From JBPYCR01 sp051846935 (GTDB taxonomy: Bacteria > Bacillota > Bacilli > Bacillales > Amphibacillaceae): a DNA stretch of 64,000 nt. A program made the translations under genes and the position numbers. The notes under the pieces were generated by a model. The model saw nothing but the letters and a program-made list of their open reading frames with translations, was not told where the DNA came from and searched no databases. Shown here piece by piece: positions 42,510 to 51,845 of this stretch; position 1 is the stretch's first letter, and every line of letters starts with the position of its first letter. The stretch lies in contig NZ_JBPYCS010000013.1 of NCBI RefSeq assembly GCF_051846935.1, positions 1-64,000 on the forward strand. Reading direction: 5' to 3'.

Positions 42510-43664
42510 TCATAATTTTTTGTAAGCTGCTGTAATTTCCTCGACTGCCTGCAAAAACAAATCGACTTCTGCTTCTGTATTATAGATACCTACACTGGCA
42601 CGTACGACGCCTTGTTTCATCGTATTTAACGATGTATGTTCCATTGGATTGCAATGTAAGCCACCACGTACAGCAATATTATAATTCGAATCCAGTATCA
42701 TAGCAATTTCTTGTGAAGGTATTTGTAACACGTTAAAAGCAGCGATCGGCATCCGCTCCTCGGAAAGCTTAGGTCCGTAGCATGTTACACCTAATAGGTT
42801 TTCCAAACCGCTTACGAGTCGCTTTATTAATATTGTTTCACGTGAAACATTTTGTTTTTTTCGTTGTTCATACAGTCGGAGAGCGGCATGCAGCCCTGCA
42901 ATACCTGGCGTGTTTAGTGTCCCGCTTTCCAATTTTTGTGGCCACATTTGTGGTTGGTATTGTGATTCAGAGTATATTCCTGTCCCCCCATGATGTAGCG
43001 GGAGTAAATCTACTTCTCCTTCAACGAGCAGCATGCCTACTCCTTGAGGTCCTAAAAGTCCTTTATGTGCGGGAAATACGAGCAAGTCAATTCCTAACGC
43101 TTGCATGGATATGTTCATATGCCCTGCCGTTTGTGACGCATCAACTAAAGAAAGCACATCGTTTGAATTGGTAATTTCAAGCATTTCTTTTAATGGCAGG
43201 ATGGCACCCGTCACATTTGAACTATGCGACATAGCTACCAGTTTTGTTTTATCATTTATATTGTTTTCAACTTTGTATAAAAAATCAGATTTATTTCCAG
43301 TCCAGTCGATATAAATTACTTCTACTCCATACGCATCGGTTACAAATTGTAAAGGTCTTCTTAATGCATTATGTTCAATAGAGCTTGCAATTATACGATC
43401 TCCTCTTTCCCAACGCAATCCTTTTATCGCCTGATTTAGAGCAACCGTTGCATTTTGATAAAACAAGCATTGTTTTGGGTTTGAACAGTCAAATAATCGC
43501 GCTGCTAATGACCTCGTCTCAGTTATGACACGATCGGCCTGCATTGAAAGCTTATGCCCTCCCCTGCCTGGGTTTGCACCATATACTGTTACACTTTCCA
43601 TCATTGCTTGAACAACTTCATCTGGCTTAGGAAAAGAAGATGCTGCTTGATCAAAATAAATCAA
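42510..43664 (-). CDS. Class-V aminotransferase/cysteine desulfurase family protein
   Basis: 384 residues. The PLP-binding lysine is K201 in FPAHKGLLGPQG and a candidate sulfur-accepting cysteine is C338 in RGGLHCNP. The SEHNA-like IEHNALRRPL and SHSSNVTGA blocks are present. It matches the EF2568-type group of PLP enzymes annotated as cysteine desulfurases. The start is TTG with AGGAGGGG 4-6 nt upstream; the earlier ATG overlaps that site. A perfect parS site lies inside the coding region. Physiological role is unclear; no scaffold gene is adjacent. Confidence 0.87.
   Translation of the reverse strand: MIYFDQAASSFPKPDEVVQAMMESVTVYGANPGRGGHKLSMQADRVITETRSLAARLFDCSNPKQCLFYQNATVALNQAIKGLRWERGDRIIASSIEHNALRRPLQFVTDAYGVEVIYIDWTGNKSDFLYKVENNINDKTKLVAMSHSSNVTGAILPLKEMLEITNSNDVLSLVDASQTAGHMNISMQALGIDLLVFPAHKGLLGPQGVGMLLVEGEVDLLPLHHGGTGIYSESQYQPQMWPQKLESGTLNTPGIAGLHAALRLYEQRKKQNVSRETILIKRLVSGLENLLGVTCYGPKLSEERMPIAAFNVLQIPSQEIAMILDSNYNIAVRGGLHCNPMEHTSLNTMKQGVVRASVGIYNTEAEVDLFLQAVEEITAAYKKL
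42834..42849. promoter_or_regulatory. parS site within the cysteine desulfurase gene
   Basis: TGTTTCACGTGAAACA, a perfect 16-bp match to the ParB/Spo0J-binding consensus, lies about 1.3 kb beyond the parB stop codon. ParB loads here and spreads, and recruits SMC to the origin region. Confidence 0.97.
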
Positions 43665-43779
43665 AAGACCCCTCCTCATATGTTTCTTTTCTCTGAGCAA
43701 GCGGAGTACAGTACATTGTTAATTACACCGTATAATTATAAGTGTTTGTATAAAAATATATTGATCAAAACCCCGTTCA

Positions 43780-44026
43780 GATTGAGCTACGTATTTGTGG
43801 GTGTTATTTTAAGAAGTTAAAAAATCTCTCTTTGTATTCGTTAATATTAGTATTGATTCCTACCACCGACCGCAGTAGATATACACTAGCTTTCCGTGGG
43901 CACGGCCTCAGCCTCCTCTAGAAATTCAACGGTGTTATTCATGTGTATAACGTTCGAAGTAAAATTGATCACATATTATCTAGTTAAATTCGTGCATCTG
44001 TTTCCCCACAAACATTTTACTCATAC
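43780..44026. repeat. Dispersed repeat element, copy A (core inverted)
   Basis: This copy fills most of the gap between the desulfurase gene and parB. Its left and right flanks match copy B (57975-58281) in the same orientation, for example GTGTTATTTTAAGAAGTTAA and CACATATTATCTAGTTA. The middle, 43886-43921, bounded by CTAG on both sides, is shorter and matches the core of copy B in reverse complement (GCTTTCCGTGGGCACGGCC). No protein is encoded, so it is a MITE-like or bcr-like element. Confidence 0.85.
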
Positions 44027-44059
44027 CCCCGTTCACGAACAGATAGACTTCCAATTGAA

Positions 44060-44101
44060 AAAACTGACTATTTAGATTAGACATCTTCAATAGTCAGTTT
44101 T
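44060..44101. terminator. Terminator of the parA-parB operon
   Basis: AAAACTGACTATT at 44060-44072 pairs perfectly with AATAGTCAGTTTT at 44089-44101, ending just 9 bp from the parB stop. Confidence 0.85.
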
Positions 44102-44109
44102 AGCACAGT

Positions 44110-44949
44110 TCATGGACGTTCCAATACTTGAATGATGCGATCAAGATCTTCATCTGTATAAAATTCGATTTCTATTTTCCCTTTTTTCTTGCCACGATGG
44201 ATGTTAACGCCTGTTCCTAACCTTTCTCTTAGAGCTGTTTCTCTTTCAGTTAGAAAAACATCCTTTTTGACTGGTTTTGGCTTCCGTCTTTGCTTATCGT
44301 TTAAGTCATCAATTAATTTCTCAACTTGACGTACGTTAAGCTTTTCTTTAATGATTTTCTTAACGACCGGGCTCATTAAACTCTTATCCTTTAGGGCTAA
44401 TAACGTCCGTCCATGCCCCATTGAAAGCTCTCCGTTATTAATATGAGCAATAACTTGTTCCGGCAATGTTAGTAGTCGGGTCATATTCGCAATGTGTGAT
44501 CGGCTTTTCCCAAGGCGTTTCGACAACTCTTCTTGGGTTACTTTTAATTCATTCATTAAATTAGAGTACGCTTGTGCTTCTTCAATCGGTGATAAATCCT
44601 CTCGTTGAAGATTTTCTAATAAAGCCAATTCCATCATTTTGCTGTCCGTTAATTCTTTTACTACGACAGGAACCTTGTCCAGTCCAGCTTCCTTTGCAGC
44701 TCGGAACCGTCTTTCCCCTACTACTATTTCGTATCCTTTAATACTTTTTCGGACAATTAATGGCTGTATAATACCATATTCCAAAATGGACTCTTTCAGT
44801 TCTTCAATTGCATCTGCGTGAAAGGTTTTTCTCGGCTGATATGGGTTTGGTCTACATTCTGCTATTGGTACTTCTTGAATCCGTTCATCATTCGTTTCTT
44901 CTATGTCAGGAAAAAGAGCATTAATACCTTTACCTAACCTTCTCGCCAC
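44110..44949 (-). CDS. parB: ParB/Spo0J chromosome-partitioning CTPase
   Basis: 279 residues: N-terminal CTP-binding domain with NPYQPRK at about 36-42 and GERRFRAAKEAG at about 77-88, a central HTH (LGKSRSHIANMTRLL) for parS, and a C-terminal dimerisation domain. It binds the parS sites seen at 42834 and 47127 and works with ParA and SMC. The start overlaps the parA end by 20 bp. Confidence 0.97.
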   Translation of the reverse strand: MARRLGKGINALFPDIEETNDERIQEVPIAECRPNPYQPRKTFHADAIEELKESILEYGIIQPLIVRKSIKGYEIVVGERRFRAAKEAGLDKVPVVVKELTDSKMMELALLENLQREDLSPIEEAQAYSNLMNELKVTQEELSKRLGKSRSHIANMTRLLTLPEQVIAHINNGELSMGHGRTLLALKDKSLMSPVVKKIIKEKLNVRQVEKLIDDLNDKQRRKPKPVKKDVFLTERETALRERLGTGVNIHRGKKKGKIEIEFYTDEDLDRIIQVLERP

Positions 44950-45703
44950 TATTCATCACTTCCTTTGCTAATTCAAGATAAACTTCTGCACCTCTTGATT
45001 TTGGATCATATGCAGTTATCGGTTTGCCATGACTCGGAGCTTCACCAAGTCGAATGTTTCGCGGAATAATTGATTGATATACTTTATCTTGAAAGTATTT
45101 CTTTACTTCATCAATTACTTGGATCCCTAAATTTGTCCGAGCGTCAAGCATTGTTAGTAAGACGCCTTCTATCATTAGCTGTTTGTTTAAGTGTTTTTGG
45201 ACGAGTCGGATTGTATTTAGCAGCTGACTAAGCCCTTCTAGTGCATAATATTCGCATTGCACAGGTATAAGCACGCTATCGGCAGATGTTAATGCATTAA
45301 TCGTAAGTAAGCCTAGAGACGGTGGACAATCGATTAAAATATAATCGTACGTTGATTTTAAGTCTGTTAAAGACTTTTTTAATCGAATTTCCCGTGAAAT
45401 TGTTGGTACTAATTCTATCTCTGCACCTGCTAATTGAATTGTAGCTGGTATTATATCCAAATTCGAAATAATAGTCGGCACACATACTTCCTGTGCGGGT
45501 AAATCTTCTACTAATACGTTATAAATACACTTATCCATATCTGCTTTATTAATTCCTACACCACTTGTAGCATTCCCTTGTGGATCAATATCAACAATCA
45601 ATACCCGATTACCGAGTTGTGCGAGTGAAGCACCTAAATTGACCGTTGAAGTAGTTTTTCCTACTCCACCTTTTTGGTTTGCCACAGCTATGATCTTTCC
45701 CAT
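44930..45703 (-). CDS. parA: ParA/Soj chromosome-partitioning ATPase
   Basis: 257 residues with deviant Walker A KGGVGKTT at 11-18, DIDPQGNATSG at about 39-49 and DCPPSLG near 125. In Bacillus Soj both assists segregation and regulates DnaA at the origin. AGGTG precedes the ATG. It overlaps parB by 20 bp. Confidence 0.98.
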   Translation of the reverse strand: MGKIIAVANQKGGVGKTTSTVNLGASLAQLGNRVLIVDIDPQGNATSGVGINKADMDKCIYNVLVEDLPAQEVCVPTIISNLDIIPATIQLAGAEIELVPTISREIRLKKSLTDLKSTYDYILIDCPPSLGLLTINALTSADSVLIPVQCEYYALEGLSQLLNTIRLVQKHLNKQLMIEGVLLTMLDARTNLGIQVIDEVKKYFQDKVYQSIIPRNIRLGEAPSHGKPITAYDPKSRGAEVYLELAKEVMNSGEKVR

Positions 45704-46162
45704 TGTTTCACCTACCCAAAATATGATTCTGTAGCATTTATTTAAAATACAATTTATCGTGGATTATCTAATATATCTATTTTAGCATTTTTTTACGTAA
45801 AAAACGTGTTTAATAGATTTTGTTGAAAAAACGTAATCTCGTCAACTATTGTTTAGTTTGCTTTCGTATAAATACGTTCACTACCAAAACTAGGACGATT
45901 TATTACTGCTCCTATCGATTTTTACCAACTTTCAAAGATTCACAGCATCCTTTACGACTATAAACTGATTAAAATTACCCATCTTTAGTACGTAAAGATG
46001 GGCTTCATTTTTTAACTCAATCGCAATATCGTTTATCGCTCACGTATTAAGCTTATTGAGACAATCTCATTTAATCTTGTATGTTACATTTGCTATAAAT
46101 AATAGCAATATTATCGTTCTCTCATCTCGCACGTCTTCCTAAAAGAAATCGAGAAAGTACGT
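45704..46162. other. Intergenic region between noc and parA
   Basis: Apart from the hairpin at 45978-46002 I see no gene. The A+T-rich part adjoining parA (about 45720-45850) should hold the parAB promoter, but I find no clear -35/-10 pair. Sequence at 46003-46162 is featureless to the eye. Confidence 0.4.
45978..46002. terminator. Hairpin terminator downstream of noc
   Basis: CCCATCTTTA and TAAAGATGGG form a perfect 10-bp stem with a 5-nt loop. The T-run follows more strongly on the plus strand (CTTCATTTTTT) than on the minus strand used by noc. Confidence 0.6.
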
Positions 46163-47029
46163 TTATTGCTTTTTTTGTATTTTAATTGTTATCTCGTAAT
46201 AATCATCATGCTCTTGCTCATTGGACTCGACATTTACACCTGTGTCGGAAACCATATGCAACGATTGACGAATCGTATTCATCGCTATACGTATGTCTTT
46301 GTTCACACCTTTTAGACGCGGTCTTTTCTTCTTCTTTTCATCTTTATCCGTAAAAAGTGTTTCTATCCTTTTCTCTGTTTGACTCACATTTAAGTCATCA
46401 GCTAGTATTTCATTTAAAATAGCAATTTGCTTAGGAGCATCTTTTATTTTAATTAAAGCTCGAGCGTGACGCTCTGTTATTTTTTTATTTAATAATGCGT
46501 CTTGCACTTCTTGAGGGAGCTTTAAAAGTCGAAGTTTATTCGCGATTGTCGATTGACTTTTCCCTAACCGTTGCGCTAATGCTTCTTGGGTTAGAGAATG
46601 GAGCTGTAACAACTGGTCATACGCAGTTGCTTCCTCAATGACGGTCAATTCTTCTCTCTGCAAATTTTCAATTAATGCTACCGATGCTGTTTCCGTATCG
46701 GTCATATTTCGTATAATCGCAGGTACCTCGTCCCATTCCAAAGATTGTACAGCTCTTAATCTTCTTTCTCCTGCAATTAACTCATACGTATCTCCATCCA
46801 TTTTCCGCACAACAATCGGCTGAATCATTCCATGTGTATGAATCGTCTGTGCCAGCTCTTTTATTTTCTCTTCATTAAAAAGAGACCGTGGCTGAAAACG
46901 GTTCGGAACAATGTTCTTCACCACAAGCTGCACTACTTCATCAGGCGTGAAACTCTCCTCGTTAGTCACTGTATCGTCCGATTTATCACCAGATCCTGTG
47001 CCAAATATTCGGTTGATAGAATTTAACAT
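46163..47029 (-). CDS. noc: Noc nucleoid-occlusion protein
   Basis: 288 residues, a ParB paralogue with NRFQPRSLFNE, GERRLRAVQSLEWDEVP, an HTH (LGKSQSTIANKLRLL) and a C-terminal dimer domain. The N-terminus MLNSINRIFG is the amphipathic helix by which Noc attaches to membrane. It binds its own palindrome, not parS, and prevents division over the nucleoid. GGTGGTG is 8 nt before the ATG. Confidence 0.95.
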   Translation of the reverse strand: MLNSINRIFGTGSGDKSDDTVTNEESFTPDEVVQLVVKNIVPNRFQPRSLFNEEKIKELAQTIHTHGMIQPIVVRKMDGDTYELIAGERRLRAVQSLEWDEVPAIIRNMTDTETASVALIENLQREELTVIEEATAYDQLLQLHSLTQEALAQRLGKSQSTIANKLRLLKLPQEVQDALLNKKITERHARALIKIKDAPKQIAILNEILADDLNVSQTEKRIETLFTDKDEKKKKRPRLKGVNKDIRIAMNTIRQSLHMVSDTGVNVESNEQEHDDYYEITIKIQKKQ

Positions 47030-47370
47030 ATAAGATACACCACCTATAAACTCCATTTTACCTATAACGTAACGTCTTTAAATAAAAACGATTTACCGTT
47101 CCAATATGGGGAAACCGAAAATCAATTGTTTCACGTGAAACAATTGATTTTGCACTTTATCTGTCGTCAGACAACAATATCCCAATACAAGTAGCGCCTG
47201 TCTGTAAGCATCATTGTTTACACTAATATGTTTAAACTAATAATAGATATCGAAACACGATCTACTACATTAGCAAACGATATGTACAGCAAGAATAATA
47301 GCTAATATTGACGCATTTATATTTATATTACCATAAAAAATGATTAAAAAGTAAATATACGTACACATTC
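47030..47370. other. Intergenic region between rsmG and noc
   Basis: The 341-bp gap holds the parS palindrome described separately. The remaining 47152-47370 is A+T-rich with no gene or repeat that I can see. Confidence 0.4.
47118..47151. promoter_or_regulatory. parS site embedded in a 34-bp perfect palindrome
   Basis: The parS core TGTTTCACGTGAAACA is at 47127-47142. The symmetry extends 9 bp further on each side (arms AAAATCAAT and ATTGATTTT), so RNA from it would form a long hairpin ending in UUUU, a terminator-like shape between rsmG and noc. ParB binding and transcription termination could share the sequence. Confidence 0.9.
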
Positions 47371-48087
47371 TTAAATAATTGGACTTCTATTCGGCAAACC
47401 TGGTTTACGTGGATACTTCTTCGGTGTTTTTTTACATTTTTTTACAAATACAATCGTTCGTTCACTGTTTTCTACTGGCAAATGAAACGTTTCTATTTTC
47501 TCTTTTTCTCCACCTAGTAAACGAATGGCCTTCGCTGCTTCTAAGTATTCTGCTTCTGTTTGTGCGCTTTTCATAGCAATAAATACACCGTTTGGTTTTA
47601 CTAAAGGTAAGCATAACTCACTTAATACAGTCATGCGGGCAACAGCCCGAGCCATGACAATATCAAATTTTTCTCTAAATTGAACGTTTTGTCCAAATGT
47701 CTCTGCACGGTCATGGTAAAAAGAAACGTGATCTATATTTAACTCGTTTTGTAAGTGGTGTAAAAATCCAATTCGTTTTTTTAATGAATCCACTATCGAT
47801 ACGTGTAAGTTTGGAAAACAAATTTTGAGCGGTATGCTCGGAAATCCTGCTCCTGCACCAACATCACAAATATGGAGTTTCTTTGAAAAATCAAAATAAA
47901 AAGCCGATGATATAGAGTCGTAAAAGTGTTTTAAATAAACTTCTTCCTTCGCAACGATCGAGGTTAAGTTCATTTTTTCATTCCATTCGACCAAAACTTT
48001 ATAATAGGTTTCGAATTGGTTCCTTTGTTGCTCATTTAGATTTATTCCTTTTAATTCTAACGCTTTTACAAACTGCTCTACATTCAT
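47371..48087 (-). CDS. rsmG: 16S rRNA (guanine527-N7)-methyltransferase RsmG
   Basis: 238 residues with SAM-binding DVGAGAGFPSIPL at about 69-81. It methylates G527 in the 530 loop; loss gives low-level streptomycin resistance. GGAG is 8 nt before the chosen ATG. It follows mnmG by 25 bp in the conserved operon. Confidence 0.97.
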   Translation of the reverse strand: MNVEQFVKALELKGINLNEQQRNQFETYYKVLVEWNEKMNLTSIVAKEEVYLKHFYDSISSAFYFDFSKKLHICDVGAGAGFPSIPLKICFPNLHVSIVDSLKKRIGFLHHLQNELNIDHVSFYHDRAETFGQNVQFREKFDIVMARAVARMTVLSELCLPLVKPNGVFIAMKSAQTEAEYLEAAKAIRLLGGEKEKIETFHLPVENSERTIVFVKKCKKTPKKYPRKPGLPNRSPII

Positions 48088-48112
48088 CGACTTATCTCCT
48101 ATCAAAACTAAT

Positions 48113-49999
48113 TTAATTCGCTTGCTTAGCTACATTCCCTTGTTCAATATAAACAGCAAGAATTGATACATCGGCAGGGGTTACCCCAGAAATTCTAGAA
48201 GCTTGGCCGATGGACAATGGTTGTACGCTTTTTAATTTTTCTTTTGCTTCAGATGCCAATCCATGAATTGCATCGTAGTCAATTTTTTCTGGAATTCGTT
48301 TGTCTTCCATTTTTTGCATCCGTTTCACTTGATCGTTTGCCTTTTTAATATACCCTTCATATTTAACTTGTATTTCTACTTGTTCTTTAGTTTCAGCTGG
48401 CAAATCAACGGTTGTTTCAAGCAATTGCTCAAGTAACTCATAGTTAATTTCTGGACGCTTTAACAAATCGTACGCTTTAACAGCTTCTTTTAAAGGTTGT
48501 TTATCCGCTTCTTTCAAAAGACGTTGTATGTCCTCAGTCGGTTTAATTACCGTTGCAGCAAGACGTTTTTTTTCTGCTTCGATCGATTGCTTTTTTTCGA
48601 CAAATTTTTTGTAACGTGCTTCTGAAATTAATCCTAGCTCATATCCTAATTCCGTTAAACGAATATCCGCATTGTCATGACGAAGTAATAAGCGGTATTC
48701 TGCACGTGATGTTAAGAGACGATACGGCTCTCGTGTCCCTTTTGTCACTAAGTCATCAATTAACACACCAATATATGCTTGTGATCGATCCAGTACAAAC
48801 GGTTCTTTTCCTAATGTTTTTGCTGCGGCATTTATACCTGCCATAATTCCTTGTCCGGCCGCTTCTTCATAACCAGATGTTCCGTTTATTTGTCCAGCTG
48901 TAAATAAACCTGGAAGGTGCTTCGACTCCAATGTCGGCCACAGCTGTGTTGGAATAACAGCATCATACTCAATTGCGTAGCCTGGACGCATAATTTGAGC
49001 ATTTTCTAATCCGTCAATTGATTTTATTAATTTTTCTTGGATAAACTCCGGTAATGATGTCGATAAACCTTGGACATATACTTCTTCTGTATTGCGCCCT
49101 TCCGGCTCTAAAAATATTTGATGACGTGGCTTATCATTAAACCGGACAATTTTATCTTCAATTGATGGGCAATAGCGTGGACCTGTTCCTCGCTTCATTC
49201 CTGAATACATCGCTGATAATCCTAAGTTTTCATTAATAACTTCGTGTGTAAATTCATTTGTATACGTTAACCAGCATGGAATTTGATCTGTTATAAACTG
49301 AGTTGTTTCATAAGAAAATCCTTGGGCTTTTTCATCACCTGGTTGGATTTCTGTTTTTGAATAATCAATCGATTGATTATGAATCCGTGGAGGTGTACCT
49401 GTTTTAAACCGTGTCAAATCAAAGCCAAGTTTTTCTAGATTTTCCGATAGCTTGACAGAAACGCGTTGGTTGTTCGGGCCACTCTCATACTCTAAATCAC
49501 CAATTAAGACTTTTCCACGCATAAACGTTCCTGTCGTTATAATAACAGAATCCGCATAAAACGCTGCATTTGTTTCTGTTATTACTCCTTTACAAACACC
49601 GTCCTCAACAATCAATTCATTTACCATTGCTTGTTTCAATGTTAGGTTTTCTTGTGCTTCAATTTCTTTTTTCATTTCTTGAATATAGAGCGGTTTATCC
49701 GCTTGCGCACGCAATGCACGAACAGCAGGTCCTTTGCCTGTATTTAGCATACGCATTTGGATATATGTTTTATCAATAACCTTCCCCATAACGCCACCGA
49801 GCGCGTCAATTTCTCGGATGACGATTCCTTTAGCCGGCCCCCCAAGTGATGGATTGCAAGGCATAAAAGCGATCATATCTAAATTCAATGTGAGCATTAA
49901 GGTGTTTGCACCCATACGGGCAGCAGCAATTCCTGCTTCACAGCCAGCGTGTCCAGCACCAATTACAATTACATCATATTTGCCAGCGTTGTACGTCAT
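48113..49999 (-). CDS. mnmG: tRNA uridine-5-carboxymethylaminomethyl modification enzyme MnmG
   Basis: 628 residues: FAD-binding GAGHAGCEAG at 14-23, GTGPRYCPSIEDKI near 268-281 and the C-terminal helical domain that contacts MnmE. With MnmE it modifies U34 of several tRNAs. It lies between mnmE (150 bp upstream) and rsmG. Confidence 0.98.
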   Translation of the reverse strand: MTYNAGKYDVIVIGAGHAGCEAGIAAARMGANTLMLTLNLDMIAFMPCNPSLGGPAKGIVIREIDALGGVMGKVIDKTYIQMRMLNTGKGPAVRALRAQADKPLYIQEMKKEIEAQENLTLKQAMVNELIVEDGVCKGVITETNAAFYADSVIITTGTFMRGKVLIGDLEYESGPNNQRVSVKLSENLEKLGFDLTRFKTGTPPRIHNQSIDYSKTEIQPGDEKAQGFSYETTQFITDQIPCWLTYTNEFTHEVINENLGLSAMYSGMKRGTGPRYCPSIEDKIVRFNDKPRHQIFLEPEGRNTEEVYVQGLSTSLPEFIQEKLIKSIDGLENAQIMRPGYAIEYDAVIPTQLWPTLESKHLPGLFTAGQINGTSGYEEAAGQGIMAGINAAAKTLGKEPFVLDRSQAYIGVLIDDLVTKGTREPYRLLTSRAEYRLLLRHDNADIRLTELGYELGLISEARYKKFVEKKQSIEAEKKRLAATVIKPTEDIQRLLKEADKQPLKEAVKAYDLLKRPEINYELLEQLLETTVDLPAETKEQVEIQVKYEGYIKKANDQVKRMQKMEDKRIPEKIDYDAIHGLASEAKEKLKSVQPLSIGQASRISGVTPADVSILAVYIEQGNVAKQAN

Positions 50000-50149
50000 G
50001 TTTTCATCCCTTTCCTTTATTAGTATCCAAATTATCGTGCTTGCTTATTAATTTGCTGCAAACGTAAGCAATGAGGAAGTGTGCAGCTCTTCACTTGCCC
50101 GCATTAAAAATTTGATTGTATACGTTCTACCCTGTGTAAAACAATTGCA

Positions 50150-51526
50150 TTATTTTCCTAAACAAAATTGCGAAAACAATTGATCAATTAAAGCGTCACT
50201 TGCCGTATCGCCTATTATTTCTCCTAAAAATTCCCACGTACGAGTTACATCAATCTGAACGATGTCCAGTGGCATACCTAGCTCTAAGCCTTGCATTGCA
50301 TCTGCAAGTGCTTGTTTTGCCTGCTTTAATAATTGAATATGTCGTACGTTCGATACATACGTTAAATCCCCTGCATCAATGGCTCCAGCAAAAAATATAG
50401 TAGATATCGCTGTTTCTAGCTTATCAATCCCTTCCTCATGAAGAACGGAAGCAGTAATAATTGGATTGTTTCCAGCTAGCTCGCTTACTTTATTAAGGTC
50501 TAATCGCTTGTCTAAATCCGTTTTATTAACGATAACGATAAACGTTAATCCGCGAATCGCTTTAAATATAGCAAAATCATCTTCTGTTAATGTTTCGTTG
50601 TAATTCAGCATGAAAAGAATCAAATCCGAATCCTGTAAAACTTCACGAGAACGTTCTACTCCTATTCTTTCCACAATATCTTCTGTTTCTCGAATTCCTG
50701 CAGTATCAACTAAACGTAATGGAACGCCACGAATATTTACATATTCTTCGATAATATCACGAGTAGTTCCAGGAACGTCTGTTACGATTGCTTTGTTTTC
50801 TTGTACAAATGCGTTCATTAACGAAGACTTACCGACATTCGGGCGACCGATTATAGCTGTTTTAATTCCTTCTCGCAAAATTTTCCCTTGCTCTGCCACT
50901 TGCAAAATACGTTCAATTTCTGCAAAAACTTCCTTCGTTTTCACTTCCATTAATTCATGTGACATCTCTTCAACATCATCATATTCTGGGTAATCAATAT
51001 TCACTTCAACATGAGCTACCGTTTCTAGTAATGTTTGTCGCAAGCTTTGAATTAAACGAGAGAGACGTCCATCCATTTGATGCAGCGCTACTTGCATCGC
51101 TTTATTTGTTTTTGCACGAATGATATCCATAACTGCCTCTGCTTGGGACAAATCGATTCGACCGTTTAAAAAAGCCCGCTTCGTGAATTCGCCGGGCTCT
51201 GCCAACCGAGCGCCTTGTTGCAAAACGATTTCCAATACACGATTGACAGCAACAAGCCCACCATGGCAATTAATTTCAACAACATCTTCTCTCGTAAAGG
51301 TCTTTGGTGCTTTCATGACGGATACCATTACTTCTTCTGCAGCATGATTTGTAGAAGGATCAATAATTTTCCCATAATGGATTGTATGAGAGGGCACTTT
51401 TGCTAAATTTTTCCCTTTAAAAAGACGTGCGGCAATCGATACGGCTTCCTCCCCACTTAGGCGAACAATACCAATTGCTCCTTCTCCTATAGGTGTCGAT
51501 ATTGCAGCAATCGTATCCATATCCAT
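50150..51526 (-). CDS. mnmE: tRNA modification GTPase MnmE
   Basis: 458 residues, full length: N-terminal folate-binding domain, helical domain with inserted G domain (G1 GRPNVGKSS at 227-235, DTAG, NKTD), and the essential C-terminal CLGK at 455-458. Works with MnmG on U34. The ATG has AGGAGG 8 nt upstream. The upstream gap holds DnaA boxes and a 40-bp palindrome. Confidence 0.98.
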   Translation of the reverse strand: MDMDTIAAISTPIGEGAIGIVRLSGEEAVSIAARLFKGKNLAKVPSHTIHYGKIIDPSTNHAAEEVMVSVMKAPKTFTREDVVEINCHGGLVAVNRVLEIVLQQGARLAEPGEFTKRAFLNGRIDLSQAEAVMDIIRAKTNKAMQVALHQMDGRLSRLIQSLRQTLLETVAHVEVNIDYPEYDDVEEMSHELMEVKTKEVFAEIERILQVAEQGKILREGIKTAIIGRPNVGKSSLMNAFVQENKAIVTDVPGTTRDIIEEYVNIRGVPLRLVDTAGIRETEDIVERIGVERSREVLQDSDLILFMLNYNETLTEDDFAIFKAIRGLTFIVIVNKTDLDKRLDLNKVSELAGNNPIITASVLHEEGIDKLETAISTIFFAGAIDAGDLTYVSNVRHIQLLKQAKQALADAMQGLELGMPLDIVQIDVTRTWEFLGEIIGDTASDALIDQLFSQFCLGK

Positions 51527-51632
51527 TCCCTTCACCTCCTCTATTTTATTTATAAAAAAATATATTATATTCACTCATAATTTTTCTATCCACTAACAAA
51601 CTAGATTACCATAAAAATTTAAAAAAATAAAG

Positions 51633-51710
51633 TTATCCACAATACAATTCATTTAAAAATAATTCGTATAATCAGAGCCAATTATCCACATGTGAATAAT
51701 TGGCTCTGAT
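51633..51710. repeat. DnaA boxes and a 40-bp near-perfect palindrome upstream of mnmE
   Basis: In the 319-bp gap 51527-51845 a 40-bp palindrome (51671-51710) has 15-bp arms starting ATCAGAGCCAATTAT and an inner CACATGTG, with only one mismatched pair. A perfect DnaA box TTATCCACA (51682-51690) lies inside it, and another (51633-51641) is 40 bp away. It is not followed by a U-tract, so it is not a normal terminator. Confidence 0.75.
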
Positions 51711-51812
51711 CCGGAAATATACTCCACTTTCCAAAAGCGGTCATAAGGCCTCCTTCACGTATAGACTCACCTTTTAGAGCACACCGTGAGTTCGTTAAAT
51801 AGCAATAAAAAA

Positions 51813-51832
51813 AACCTTGGTTTCCCAAGGTT
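51813..51832 (-). terminator. Terminator of jag
   Basis: AACCTTGG and CCAAGGTT with a 4-nt loop, followed on the minus strand by a run of eight T, 14 bp after the jag stop. Confidence 0.88.
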
Positions 51833-51845
51833 GTATTACTTACTT

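Noticed and set aside
44110..47029. parB and noc as a recent tandem duplication
   Set aside because: They are the long-established ParB/Noc pair of Bacilli, with different C-terminal and N-terminal features.
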